DNA of 64,000 nucleotides from Manduca sexta (lineage: Eukaryota > Arthropoda > Insecta > Lepidoptera > Sphingidae): NCBI RefSeq assembly GCF_014839805.1, contig NC_051135.1, positions 15,007,291-15,071,290 on the forward strand, read 5' to 3'. Shown here piece after piece: positions 1 to 12,520 of this stretch. The notes below the pieces were generated by a model. It saw only the letters and a list, made by a program, of their open reading frames with translations. It made no database searches and was not told the origin of the DNA. How positions within the stretch are numbered: the stretch's first letter is position 1; each line of letters starts with the position of its first letter. Made by a program: the position numbers and the translations under genes.

Positions 1-1509
1 GAGGAATTGGTAGTATTTCTTAAAAAATAATGTATCAAGACCGTCCCATCCAGGAGCACTTTGTGATTTAAGACTTTGGATAATGACTCTGATTTCTTCA
101 CTATCAGTTAGATTAAGCGACATTGAGGATAATGGGCCATTTTTTGTTGAGCTTCTAGCTAGGTCCAGATCCGTTGTGCATAGTTTAGTAAGAGTAGAAT
201 TTGCCAATTTACTCCCAACAGATGTGAAGAATTTGTTGACTTTATTTAAGGACTCTCTAGGCGTTTTATCAATGTTTAAGAGCACGGAGGGGCTTGTGAC
301 CGCTCCTGTTTTAAATTACCGACCTCTTTAATTAATTTCCAAGTCTCCTTTAGGTTACCTTTTGTATTAGTAAATTTCTTCTTATAATATTGTTGCTTTA
401 ATGCTTTAGCTAGGCCATTACATATGTTTCTGTATTTTTTATAATTATATTGGAGTTCCGTGTCTTCAGGTGTTTGTTTTGATTTTTTATGTAATAAATC
501 TCTTTTTCTTAGGGATCTTATCACACTCGGGGTCATCCATGGTTTAAGCGGTTTGAATCTATTAGTCACAGTAATGGTAATCTTATTAGAATTTATTATG
601 TTTTGTAAGACATTGATTAGTAGTTCCGTGGCATGGTTAACGTCGGATGTGAGGTATATCGGGGACCAGTCCTGTGTCTTGATGTCTTGTAAATTTTTTA
701 CATGATCATAATAACTTTTTTCCCGGTTAGTGCAGTTATTAGATGTTAGTTTTAATTCTTCTATGTGCAGCAGGATTGGACAGTGATCAGTAAACTCATC
801 GAACACAATAGTTTTAATGGAGTCGTAACCTTTAACCATGAAATGATCAAGACAAGTACTTTTCCTGGTGGGTAAATTAACACATTGTCTTAGGCCATAT
901 GAAGCTAAAATATTCAGATACTCCGCCGAAAATCCAGACTGGTTATTGGGCATAATATCAATATTTAGATCACCCGTCAAAATTATATTACGACTTTTTA
1001 TTTGAGACAAGATTTTATAAACAGAATCAATATACTTGCTAGGGTTACGGTTTGCTGGTGGTGTATATGTACAAATGAGGGTTAGGTTAGTATTAATGTC
1101 CATTACTAAAAAGGTTACCGTCATCGTATGTGGGCTCAAAGGCATTACATGAGATAGTATATTTTATATAAGCAATGACGCCATCATTTTGATTAATTAT
1201 ACGGTTGGTACGGAAGGAAGTATAACCGTCTATTGAGGGAGCTGTACTATTTTTATCCAGCCAGCATTCTGTTAGGACAATAATATCCACTGTGATATTA
1301 AGTTGAGCCAAAAATATAAGAAAACTGTCAAAATTACAATGAACACTTCTTATGTTTAATGTTAATATAGAAAGATTATGTTTTTTATTTGGACTATAAT
1401 TTAGTACTTCCGAGCATATACAAGGGTTTGACAATTTGAAGCATGTGATATTAGAAGGTTGGTCTATATCACTGACAATTTCGCTATTAATAGGATTAGA
1501 ATTGGTCAT
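1..1509 (-). pseudogene. LINE ORF2 fragment: APE endonuclease and start of reverse transcriptase, frameshifted
   Basis: Two overlapping frames (1509-1093 and 1145-276) together make an exonuclease/endonuclease/phosphatase domain. Visible motifs are LNIRS near the N-terminus, LTECWL (the catalytic Glu), GDLNID, and a late TDHCPI (SDHxP-type). The frame changes between about 1093 and 1145. A second frame change near 300 moves the reading into a frame that continues to position 1, through a Ser/Asn-rich linker into the first RT motif (APGWDG). Nicking of target DNA and reverse transcription are the family roles. This copy is broken at least twice and cut by the window edge. Confidence 0.75.
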
Positions 1510-1807
1510 TGTGATAGCAATGGCAAAAACTTATCATGCTCAGAAGACCAAAGGAAATATAGGTCAAATAATTTTTAATATATAAATTTAAAAAGATGAT
1601 TGCGTATTTTGGACATAATATACTAATATAATGTGAGATATGTGTATTGATTAGTGAGTTCATATATGTTAAAAAGTAGATGATTTTGTAAAGTGTGTCG
1701 CTGCAAGCATGTATGAACAGTTTGTAATTAAACGATGAATGAGGAGATAATAAAAACTTAAGCTTAATTTTGTTGTACAAATTAAAGATAAAGATAATTA
1801 AAACTAG

Positions 1808-2686
1808 TCAGTCTCGGGGCAGTAAGGCATTGAGATCCAATTCAGCATCAATTCTTACGTGGGATGAGCCATCATCTTTGCGGAGGAACACTTTACCATG
1901 CGACGTTCAACAGTATTTATAACTGTGTAGTGATGCAAATTCCCGAGCCAGAAAAAACAGTTTCTTCAATCTAGGCGTGAGATTATCAGATACAAAAACA
2001 GGAGCAACCGGTCCTGCAATATTCAGGTGTCCTGTGTTAAGTTTGTTAGAGTTGTTTTCCTTGTTAAACCTTTTAACAAACGCTAGGATATTCTCCTTAA
2101 GTGGGACAGTTGCTAGTTCCACAATTATTGTTTTAGTTGACGACTTAGCTTTGACTCTAAAGGCATCCTTTATGTCGCGGGATTTTATCGGAATACTTAT
2201 AACTTTGCCAATATTTATAACACAGTCAACAAGAGTTTGTTTATTTTCCAAGTTCATGTGTGGAATATTTCTTATTTCAAGGCTTGTTGCGCGACCCTGT
2301 CGTTCCAGTTGGTCAATTTTATCTTCAAGTAGCTTTATCTGCTTTTTATCATTGGCTCGGTGTTGGTCCATTTGACGGAGTTTTTCAAGAGTCTCGTCGT
2401 ATTTTCCTGAGTAGAAATCCACAGCCTCTTGCAGTTTTACATTTTGTTCCTTAATGTCATTCATTGCGTTTTTTAGCTCCTTAAACATATTCATAATCTC
2501 TAACTTGAAGTTGTCATTGTCCTTCACATCAATTGGGTTGGTTTTTCTTGTACGCTGAGTAACATAGGATCGAGATGATTCATCTTCTGAAGAAGTACTG
2601 CTTCGAACTTGCTGAAGAGGTGACATACGTGCTCCAATAGCCGATTTGGACGGTGTTTTTTTAGTCGGGGTTCTTTTAGGCGGCAT
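1808..2686 (-). pseudogene. LINE ORF1 protein, coiled-coil, with in-frame TGA
   Basis: The ATG at 2686 opens a 259-codon frame. The N-terminus is basic and rich in Thr/Pro/Lys/Ser (starts MPPKRTPTKKTPSK). A heptad-like segment around residues 70-140, rich in Lys, Glu, Leu and Gln, reads as a coiled coil. The C-terminal part is a mixed alpha/beta stretch. The frame stops at a TGA (about 1907), but the same frame continues for about 32 sensible codons (a lysine/arginine-rich strand, then an acidic tail) to a natural stop at 1808-1810. The TGA therefore looks like a Trp-to-stop change in an originally longer ORF1. The role inferred from the family is RNA binding and RNP formation. Function here is not expected. 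Confidence 0.7.
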
Positions 2687-3160
2687 TATAAACCTTAGCT
2701 AAAGAAGCAAGCACCAGGATAGCAGAAGTCCTACGGAGGTTTGTTGTAGCAACGTCTATTAGAAACGATGTTTGTGAAACTGAATACAACCTTTTCCCCG
2801 AGCCGAGATTCAACACATTTTCCATTTCCACATTTAACTATACCACGACTGCGACATTCCAACGAGACGTAAATATATCTCAACAAGTAAATCGAAGAAA
2901 TTGAATTTATTCTCCCTGCCAAGTCTCCCCTTATGTTCCAACGAGCCCAAGTTCCTAACTTAGTTACTCTATAACTTGAAGATAACTTAGTTAGCACTTA
3001 GGGTCTGCGGACGGATTCATCACTTAAATGTTTAGTGTTCAAACTTACGATGTCAATGCTTAAGGGAGTTGGTTTTGCTTAATAATTATGTAAGTTTGGT
3101 TACTTTGTATAGTTATGTTTCTAGTTTAATTAACTCAAGTGGTCTTAGTATATTTATACA
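2687..3160. other. No recognisable gene; possible LINE 5' flank
   Basis: The stretch directly upstream of the LINE ORF1 start may include the element's 5' UTR. I see no conserved exon, RNA gene or terminal repeat in it. Confidence 0.4.
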
Positions 3161-3415
3161 CTAGCTTTTGCCCGCGGCTCTACCCGCGTAAAAATAGTTT
3201 TTCCTTGACAAAATTCCCGCTTTATTTTTTCCCGGGATAAAAAGCCTAGCACTACACGGCGACTGCAATTTGTGCCCAATATGGCGATAGACTCGCGACC
3301 TATCACATCATGGGACGGAACACAATTCGCGAAAAGTGGGTGCTTCGGTTGCGTTTCTGCATACCCCTTCGGGGATAAATGCGTGATGTGTGTTTTTGTA
3401 TATATGTATAGCACT
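3161..3415 (-). mobile_element. Helitron-like 3' end next to a SINE 3' half
   Basis: At 3161-3164 the sequence CTAG, followed inward by a C/G-rich short palindrome (CCCGCGGCTCTACCCGCG), is the reverse complement of the Helitron-like 3' terminus seen repeatedly in this window (hairpin, then AAAGCTAG, then T). About 70 bp further in, the sequence changes to the 3' half of the local SINE family in plus orientation (the part with ATCACATCATGGGACGGAAC and CCCCTTCGGGGATAAA). This is therefore a fragmentary nest of two elements. Boundaries inside it are approximate. Confidence 0.55.
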
Positions 3416-3951
3416 CAGTAGTAATGTAGTTTCCTATTAGTGAAACATTTTCAAAAACGTTTCTGTATTTCCAGAAATTATTTCGTACAAAGTTAGAAAC
3501 TTTATCTCTCTATAGTATTATGAAACAGAGAGACCAATATTTTTGTTTTATGACCTAAACGGCTAGACTAATTCACATCACCAAACATGGTAAATAAATT
3601 CACAAAATTATTGACGAGCGTGAATAGCCAGACTTACTATTGTTTTCATACAAAATTATAATAATGCGTAATCTGGATATTAAAAACTTAATATAAGCCT
3701 TAAAATTCGTTTTTACTAAATTACCTCGATATTTCAATAGCTCAACACAAAATATTTACATCTGGCACATCATATACCACAAAACAAAAAGTTGTAAGTT
3801 CGATGAAGGCAGCGTGTAATAATTAGCATCTCCTTAACTCTTCAGGAACAGAGATCTAACCATAGTCTCATCATCTCACCTATATAGATAGAATCGTCGC
3901 TGTATACGAGGTATCTAGTAAAACTTTATACATAATATTTACCTCTTTCAG
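3416..3951. other. ChAT intron sequence, no feature seen
   Basis: AT-rich sequence ending in a pyrimidine tract and AG (3950-3951) directly before the first visible ChAT exon. No other element recognised. Confidence 0.5.
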
Positions 3952-6736
3952 TTTTATCCAATCCCAGTGAAAGCAATGGATCGCGGGCGGCTTACTCCAG
4001 GAGAGATCCAAGCGCAGATCCTTCACGCCATGGTAGACGCGTCTGCAGCTCCGCCAGCACCCAGAGTCGGGCTCCTCACTTCCATGAACAGGGACCAGTG
4101 GGCCAGAGCTAGAGAGCAGCTTATTAGAGGTATAGGATATTTACAAAAAACAAGCTGCTGTTTTATATTTTAGTTTATCTCTCTCTATCTTTAAAGACAT
4201 ATGAGTAATGAAATGTTGGTACATTCGATAAATATATCACCTGTCACTAAGTCATGCTCATGATAGTTGCCTGTAATTATAGTCGGACGACGATCTTAAG
4301 CTACACCAAACGTCATACACTTTTGTCTACCCTTTCTGCAATAAACTTATTAATAACGCATTATTTAAATGATTCTTATTTTCTTGTGAAATTAAAATTT
4401 TGTTACGATAGATGAGAACAACCGCTCCAATCTGGAACTGATATCGCGCGCGCTATGCATCCTCTGCGTGGACGAGGCTGGGGGAGACCGGGCCGACACT
4501 GACGAACAGACAAACGCAATGCTGCGAGCCATGCACGGCGCCGGCACCAGACACCACTCCGCCAACCGCTGGTTCGACAAGACTGTGCAGGTGACTACAT
4601 AGAGGCTAGAGTGAATTATCTTATAGTCTTAGTTCCAACCCACAGGATATTTAAAAATACGAACAAGACGTGTTATTTCGGTTTTATAATACCAAGACCC
4701 AAGACAAATAGCTGATCTCACAACAACTATCTTGTCAATTCGCCTACAGCGCTTTAAAAACGAATATGTAATGGAATTATTTATATTCTTCTTTCCAGCT
4801 CATCATCTCATCTGACGGCACGGTGGGAATGTGTTACGAGCACAGCGCGGCTGAAGGCGTGGCCGTCATCAGGTTGGCGGAGCGGGCACTGGCTAGGGCT
4901 GAGGTGGCAGACAGGCCAGCCCCGCCGCCGGCGCTGCTGCCAGCCCCTCAGGCTATGAAGTGGAACATCACGGGTGATGTGCAGAGGACTATCGAGCAGG
5001 CTGCTAGGGACTTGGATCGGTAATTTAAATTGATAATGAATTTATTTCATATTCTTATTTTTACGTAATTTCGAAGTTTGGGATTTCTGAAAGTCGTAGA
5101 AGAATGTAAAGAACGAAAATTTGCCTATATTATTACACAGATACACAAATCAATTCATATGTCTATTTTATTGTAAGCTTTAGGAAGAATACGATGACGT
5201 TGCAGATTTGAACAATCAGATACATGTCAGATATATGAGGAGCAGTTAAGCATTTCCTGTAACAAATCATTAACGTACAATCGAAACGATGTTTTTTCCT
5301 AGCGCCATCTCGGACCTGGATTTCAAGGTGTACACGTACCGCGGCTACGGACGTGAATTCATGAAGTCCTGCAAGACCAGCCCTGATGTCTACATACAGC
5401 TGGCATTGCAGTATGCTTATTACAAGTGAGGAAACTAAGGCTTTCAATTGCTTTTCAAAATATTTTATTAAGAAATTTCAAGTCATAGTCATGTAATTTT
5501 TGATTTGCTGTTTATTAGATTTAGTCAAGTCTACATCGCGAGAATTGATTTTATGAATACGTTCTAATACAATACTATTTTTCTTTTGCTAGGATGTATG
5601 GTTATCTAGTGACGACATACGAGTCAGCATCTCTACGCCGCTTCCGGAACGGCAGGGTGGACAACATCAGATCTGCCCACAACGGAGCCCACGCGTGGGC
5701 AGCGGCCATGTGCACCGCTGAGACCCCCCCACTGAATGAAGCCAACGATGATGGGCAGAAGAAAGTGTCCTTTAACTTGTATGGGGTATGGACTTGGTCT
5801 TTGCCAATATTGAAGATATTTCATTCATTAGGCATGATTTTACTGCACCGAACTTGCTTATACCATTGGATTCCCTCACACCCTGTATAATTATAGTCGA
5901 AAAATAACTTCAGAATTTAAGTATCTAATCAGATGTATAATAAGTAACTATTTCTATTGCATCAAGTTAAAATAATAGTTTAATCACATCTCTAAATCCC
6001 TAGAAGGAAACATACTAATAAGAACGCACTTAACCCCTCTCAGGAGCAAAAGAAACTTGAGCTGTTCGAAGAAGCAGCACGCAAGCAGACATCGATCATG
6101 GAGGCTAACATCCTAGGCCGAGGAATCGACAACCATCTCCTGGGGCTGAGAGAGGCGGCGCGGGAGTCTATGGGAGCGTTGCCACCGCTGTTTAACGATG
6201 ATACTTACAAGCAGATGATACATTTCAAACTGAGCACTAGCCAGGTTTGTTAAAATGTGTTTTCTAGGGTATAAGCTACTCTCACGGTTTTGTGTCAGCA
6301 GTCACGAGTGACAGAGACAGATAACGAGGAAATAGGAAGGATGGCTGGCACAGAGCAGTGTGGATAGCGCCGCAATGCCGCGCCCCGTGCTTCAGTCACA
6401 GCAATGTCATTTAGCCTGTTTTCGAGGGTTGGCCCTTAGATATGTAAAATTCCAGTTTTTAGGCTTATCAAATGTATCCAAAATAAATGATTATTAATAA
6501 ATATTTTGTTATCTATTCAGGTGGCGACTACAACCGAAGGCACTTTCATGGGGTACGGCGCAGTGGTGCCAGACGGCTACGGCTGCAGCTACAACCCGAA
6601 GAAGGACTGCGTCATATTCTGCATTTCCTCATTCACGTCCTCCAGCGTCACTAACACCGAGGCTTTCCGTCAATCCTTGGAGGAGGCTCTTGACTCCATG
6701 AAACTCATGTTCCAGGCAAGGAAAGTTGAAAACTAA
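3952..6736 (+). CDS. ChAT: Choline O-acetyltransferase, C-terminal seven exons (5' part outside window)
   Basis: Joining 3952-4129, 4412-4590, 4799-5019, 5303-5425, 5593-5785, 6044-6244 and 6521-6736 gives one open frame of about 436 residues. All introns are GT/AG and all phases agree. The enzyme makes acetylcholine from acetyl-CoA and choline in cholinergic neurons. Visible hallmarks of the carnitine/choline acyltransferase fold are the catalytic His in YEHSAAEG (codon 4841-4843) and the STS motif in LSTSQ at the end of the 6044 exon. The substrate-deciding residues are choline-type: Val and Asn in GRVDNIRS (codons 5657-5659, 5663-5665) and Asn in IDNHLL (codon 6131-6133). Carnitine acetyltransferases have Thr, Thr and Arg there. 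The family is usually 600-750 residues, so roughly the N-terminal third is missing upstream of the window. The last exon ends with TAA at 6734-6736. The first exon begins mid-protein (FYPIPVKAMDRG), so it is not a start. Confidence 0.9.
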
Positions 6737-9700
6737 TCTAGCATTTATATATTTTAGTAAAAAGATCTCACACTATTAAAACGTTTTAGTAAAAGATTAA
6801 TAGATAGTACATGAAGTATTAACAAGAAAAAAAAAAATTTAATGCAATGGACTTAAAAAGTAAATTATTAGGAAAATTCCTTCAATGTATTCAGATTTTA
6901 TCATGGCGAATACGTATTATGCATTAATGTTATAAGGATCGATACATATCAAAATTGACTATTGGAGTTAAGGTATACACGTAGAAATTAAATTTAAAGA
7001 ATTTATAAAATATTAGCTTCAACTGTGTGCAATTATATTAAATTGATTTCAAAATTATTATGAAATGTATTGCGCTCAAAGTGAGCAGTAGTTCTACTAT
7101 ACTTACAATGTTTTTTAATTATTAATATCATTTGAGCTGTAACGTTATTAATAAAATAATAATTTTATTAATTAAAATATTAGTTATGATATTCTAAATA
7201 TGAATAGGAAATTGATTGAACCGTCACTAATAACTTTGAAGTTAACAACAAACTATGTAGTTTATAATATACCTATATAAGCGAAGTAAGTAAAACAAAA
7301 TTATCCGTCACGTATCAAACAATTATAAAATTTGAAACCCGATAAAAACAATCAATACTCAAGTTGCTTTTAAGAAATAAGTAATTAACGAGTGAAGCGA
7401 ATTAGATTCGTTTTAATAAATAAAAATCAACAAAGTTACGACTGCAGGAAAATTATTGTTAAAAAATTAAAAATCAACTTTTCACAATTAAAAATATCGC
7501 GCTTGATATGCTTACAGTATTTAAATATTAAATTGAAATCGCTTAGACATAATAAGACATACTTAATTATATTGAAAATTTATAATTCAAGCATATTTAT
7601 TAAATTGATAGATTTTAGAATTTTACCCACTTGTTGCTATTTATTGAGTTTAACTATTAGTCAGCGACTTGGCCGCTTTATTAAAGTTTGTCGGAAATTC
7701 TCTTGTTTTTTACAAATGTGTATATTAATGTCATGTAATGGTCTACTAAAGATTTTTTTCTTATAATATATTTATACATTTGTTAACGATTAACTTGAAT
7801 ATGAAAAGTATTTTGGGTTATAATATATATTGAAATATAAATTTAAGCCTCTATAACTATATTGTAATCGTATACTGTTAAGATAAAATATATAAACGCG
7901 TTTTATCTTGTTTCTATATAGAGAAATAAGACGGCTTTTATGAATATATTTACCTACTTTAGAACATAAAATGCGTAGTATAAAGCACTACATACATGTC
8001 TTTCAAAGAATCGTAGATATAATATTTAATATTTGTCTGAAAATTAAATAATATGAAGACTTCATTAAATCTCTAATGAAACTAGACATAACTTTACATT
8101 TCATAGAAAATATTAAAGATAGACTAATAGAATAAATACAACGTCAATATTGTGGTGATAACGTGTTTAGAAACTTTTAAATACATATTTAAATCAAAAA
8201 GTTAATATAATTAGGAAATAAGTCACTTTACGATTCTTTTTATTCATATTGGAATAAAAATTGCATGTTTTAATTTTATTTAGCAACGATTTAAAAAAAA
8301 ATCTTACTATCAGCATTACTTTAAGTCAAAAGTCGATCTAACGTTTTTTCAAGGGATTGATGTTTAAAAATTTAGGTCTTTACTTGACAAATATAGTAAT
8401 ATTATTTGCGTGTTTAATCTTTAATATGTATGTTTAATTTTATATTTGATTGCCAAGGCATTTATGAAAGAAAATATATTACATATTACATACATACATA
8501 CATATATACATTATTATTCTCGAACTGAAATTTTTAGATATAAGGTTTATAATGCATTTGTATACGTTGGAGAAAAAACGTCCATTTACAGATATTCATT
8601 TGAAATGAACTATCAATTGATTCCAGATAATTCAGACTAGAAATCTTAACATTAGTTGACTAATATTTCTCACACTGATATTGGTCGAAACACACTCAAC
8701 AGCGTGGTGAGTCATTTCAATCAGCTATTAACATAGTAGATATCAAACCAGATCGAGTATCAATTAAGTCTGTTTGTCTCTCTATGGATATAGATATCCA
8801 ATTTGAAATAGTTTTAAAATTAAGTTCCAGCGAATACAAATGCATTAGGTTTAAGATAACTTATACATATCAATCGTGAACTCATGTGTCGACATGACCA
8901 GGAATATCAAAAACATATCAAAGACTAGGTTTAAGGTTAGATTTAGGGCCACATCAGGTCGATAGTATTAAGAATTCGTTTGTATATTATATTATTTTAT
9001 GTTATCTGTATTTTTTGTTAAAAATTAATTTAAGAATTCATGAGAAATTAAGTATATAGAAACTTTAAAAAACGTATGCTTAGGATGCATTTATATTAGT
9101 GATATTTAAAATGATTTGGGAGTATATAAACGTATATAACATACTTGTTTTAAAAAAGTATGTTAATTAAAACGTAGAATATTTTAATATTATGTAGGTT
9201 TGAGTTGAAGTTTAACTGACTATTTAATTGTTTTCTGTATGTATTTTAATTAATAGATATTTATTTATGATAAACAAGTTGTTATTTCGTTATGCATGTA
9301 TATCGTCTTATTTTTAATATAAAATGGATTAAACTGTTGTGTAATCAACGAAATGTGCGTTTTTATCAATCTTTAAAAATAGTTAATATTTTGTCTAATT
9401 ATTGTTATAGTTGTTGATTTTTATTGAAACATGGAATATTTAATATCTACACTTATTTACCATTCATATTGGTTAAATCACTTATCAATTGTACTATATT
9501 AATGTTGTAGTATGATAAACATTCATGTAACTTATAAATGTATTAGAGGAATTTAAATGTTAGTGATTACTATTATATTGTATTAAAATAAGTAATGTCT
9601 GATATTAATATCATATAGAAGCAAAAATTAAACGCTCAAATGGATAATTACTGCATCATAAAATTATATTAAAAAGTAAAATATGTCTGGACATAATTTT

Positions 9701-10263
9701 AGACGGATACATTTCCATGCAACCAGTAAAGAATACTTTATAAGAAAAAAATAAGACGAGTAATTAAAAAGTAAAATGCATTATAAATAAAAAGAAAAAT
9801 ATTTGCTTTTATCTTCAGCCATTATTATATATCACGTAATATAACATATTGATCGTGTTCACTTTAGTAAACGGTAGTGTTACCTTGCTATAATGTTTAT
9901 ATCTATCGGTGTTACCCACCTAAAATAGATTTAGATAGTAGAAGTTAGCCAAGCTTATATTTGTTAAATATGATTGTTACTATATGCTGTGTTAGAGAAT
10001 TTTAATCTTTTTATAGTGTTAAGTAATTGAATTTATTTGTTGATATTATTTATTACGAAGGGCTTTCCTTATAAACGCTGTATATGCCTGTCCTAGATAC
10101 ACAATGTTTTGTCACGCTCCCTTTGGTGTTAATGTCACTCTACAACAAAAGGCAAAGCATGAGTCAGGCGGAAAGATCAGGAATCTAAAGACAGGAAGTT
10201 ATTTCAAAATAACTATGAGTTGTATAAGAAAAATATATAAGGAACAGTGTTTTTTATACGATA
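6737..10263. other. AT-rich ChAT 3' UTR and intergenic region
   Basis: More than 3.5 kb of very AT-rich DNA follows the ChAT stop. Potential polyadenylation signals are ATTAAA near 6775 and AATAAA near 7150. There is a short ATAC/CATA microsatellite near 8486-8505. The longest frame (7392-7766) is made of AT-rich low-complexity codons and starts without support, so I do not call it a gene. Insect ChAT and other neuronal mRNAs can have long 3' UTRs, so part of this may be transcribed. Confidence 0.5.
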
Positions 10264-11007
10264 CTAGCTTTTGCTCGCGGCTTCGCCCGCGTGAAGGTGT
10301 TTTCCAGGATAAAATTCCACTGTTTGATAAAAGTCTTGCTACATATTTTCCCGGTACTTATAGGTTCAAACTAATTTTATCCCCAATCTATAATTTCAGT
10401 TCAATCAGTCGAAAATCTAAGAACATTTATACAAACTTTCATCCCCTATTTTATCCCCTTAAGGGTAGAATTTATCAAAATCCTTTCTTAGGGGATGCCT
10501 ACGTCATAGTAGCTTTATGCATGTAAAGTCTTAGCCCGATCCGTCCAATGGTTTGGGCTGTTCCTTGATATATCACTGTCAGTCACCTTTGAGTTATATA
10601 TTATATTAACAACTGAAGTTAGCTAAAATTGAGTTTCTCGAAGCCGACCACTATTTATGTACTATGTATTTTGAGACTATGCAATTTTGTCGCGTTCGCG
10701 ATTCACTTTCACTTTTGTTGAGTTTCAGAACGCGATATTAGATCCTCCAACGCGCACGCGAATTTGAACTTTATGCAGCGGTAATAAATTACAAATTGAC
10801 TCTCCATTTTATTTAGAAAACGTTTGTATGGGAAATAGAAAAATGCTGTTTTGAGGATTTTCCCGGCAATTATTCGAATTTTTCTCACCTTTTAAACCTT
10901 CCCTAGACCTCCACGAATAATTCAAGACCAAGATAAGATAAATCCGTTCAGCCGTTCTCGAGTTTTAGCGAGACTAACGAACAGCAATTCATTTTTATAT
11001 ATATAGA
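10264..11007 (-). mobile_element. Complete non-autonomous Helitron-like element (type B)
   Basis: On the minus strand the element begins TCTATATATATAAAAATG at 11007 and ends with a G/C hairpin followed by AAAAGCTAG at 10264, with A before it and T after it. TC at the 5' end, a subterminal hairpin and CTAG at the 3' end, plus insertion between A and T without target duplication, are Helitron hallmarks. It encodes no Rep/helicase and so is non-autonomous (744 bp). It is the only full-length copy of this type here. Partial copies at 18375 and 32078 have lost this 3' half. Confidence 0.75.
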
Positions 11008-11401
11008 TGTATTATGAATACTCACTACTAAGTATGGTAGAAGCAAACCTTATATTTTTTAACATTATAAAAAGATTTATATGTAGGTAGCAAATTGGGT
11101 GTTACGATCACGTGTGACGCATTTATTGCAAACAAGATATGTTTAGAATCGAGTGTTGCTAGCACACAAAAGCGGTAGGAAATGAAGTAGAAAAATATAG
11201 ATTAAGAAAGAAATCTCATTTTTTATGATGTTAATTTTTTTAGGTGATTATAAGTTTACTAACGGAAAGCAACTACAAAAAGTCTAAAATATACAAAAAC
11301 GCGATATCTCATTTTATAACGATGCGTACAGTATTTTAAATTTGTAAGATTAGCGAGGTGATTTAAAAATGATTTATATTATAAGTTATGTTGATATTGG
11401 A
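11008..11401. other. Intergenic, unique to contig 1, no feature seen
   Basis: AT-rich stretch between the type B element and the start of the duplicated block. No exon or repeat recognised. Confidence 0.4.
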
Positions 11402-11997
11402 TGTTAATTGTCTATAATATTCCTTGAGTAGAAAGTAGATGCTGTTACTAATTAATATTGTTATTTAAGCAATATACGGGAAACAGAAAATTAAACCATT
11501 AGAAACGAAACAATATAACAGTATTCTATTATTTACCATGTTTTCAATGTAAATTGCATTAAAATAATATTATTTAAATTTACACGAGTCATATTAAAGT
11601 ACTAGATAGCAAAACGGTTTTACTCACGTATTCTGTAAGTCGAGAGACCTCGATGTGACGTTTTTTCGACCATGAAGACCTACTTAAAATGTTAAGAACA
11701 CTAGTAAATATCTGCAATGATTGGTTCGAGGGTGAAATAATCCAGAATATATATTTTTTTGGTTTATGACTGTTTCCCAGCGCATTGCGCATGACTGTAT
11801 GTAACGAAAACATATCAAGTAGAGTTACGCATCGGTGTCAATTCTGTGTTTACTCTCTCAATAAATATTAATGGTGAAAAGTGTTTTTTATTTACCTCAG
11901 CCAAAACACAATTCTGCTGACAAAAAATATTTTACAGACAGTAATTTAGATATACCATATGCTGCGTTTAATAATAAATAATAATATCACACTATAT

Positions 11998-12180
11998 TAT
12001 GTACTGTCCCACTGCTGTGCATACGCTCCCTCTACTGTATTGAGCCTTAGTTCACCACGCTGGCCTAGTGCGGATTGGTAGACTTCACAAACCCTCAAAA
12101 TTACTATAGAGAATTTCTCATCATGTATTACGCACACATAATTGAAAATTTTCCAAATTAGCGCGCATCCATAATCGTTG
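11998..12180. repeat. Interspersed lepidopteran repeat fragment
   Basis: The stretch with ACTGTCCCACTGCTGTGC and CACGCTGGCCTAGTGCGG resembles the one at 57650-57900 and, in part, the element tail at 16925-17055. It is probably a LINE or SINE tail. Also present at about 29430-29610 in the second copy. Confidence 0.5.
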
Positions 12181-12411
12181 ATGTCTCATTCTTTTTTAGT
12201 GGCTGTGTTGAGCCGAAGTTCGTAGCTGTTACAAGGATGCTTTCAGCATAATCGCTTAATTTTCATGAGTTATGATAGCCTAAAGCGGTCACCCGAAAGT
12301 CCGGTGTGTGTGTATAAACCGCCTTGCCAGGCTAATAAACGTATAGTAAGGTAAAAAAACTTTACAACAAATAAAATCAAGGAATCAAAAGCCAAAGATA
12401 AAACAAAAATA

Positions 12412-12417
12412 TTTATT
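12412..12417 (-). promoter_or_regulatory. Polyadenylation signal of MAP3K4 (copy 1)
   Basis: AATAAA on the minus strand about 104 nt downstream of the MAP3K4 stop codon (12521-12523). The same signal lies at 29854-29859 in copy 2. Confidence 0.6.
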
Positions 12418-12520
12418 GATTGCACCTAGATACATTGCCATTTCATAGTTGCATATTAAATATTGAAGCGTCGATAAATATTAATTACATTATATTAACA
12501 TGTAATTGCGGCGCTACGCG

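Larger units (their letters stand above)
1..2686 (-). mobile_element. Degenerate non-LTR retrotransposon (APE/RT LINE, CR1/Jockey-like)
   Basis: Read on the minus strand, this block has the order of a two-ORF LINE: a coiled-coil ORF1 (2686 down to about 1808), then an apurinic-type endonuclease (1509 down to about 700), a linker, and the start of a reverse transcriptase that runs off the window at position 1. The RT start is recognised from an S-A-P-G-W-D-G stretch near positions 25-60. Several frame changes and an in-frame stop show it is no longer active as it stands. Established knowledge: the ORF1 + APE + RT layout is typical of the CR1/Jockey group. The exact clade cannot be fixed because most of the RT lies outside the window. 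It lies 5' of the visible ChAT exons on the opposite strand, so it probably sits in a ChAT intron. Confidence 0.85.

Noticed and set aside
7392..7766. 124-codon open frame downstream of ChAT
   Set aside because: Composition is dominated by Ile, Leu, Lys and Asn from AT-rich DNA. No supported start, no domain and no splice context.
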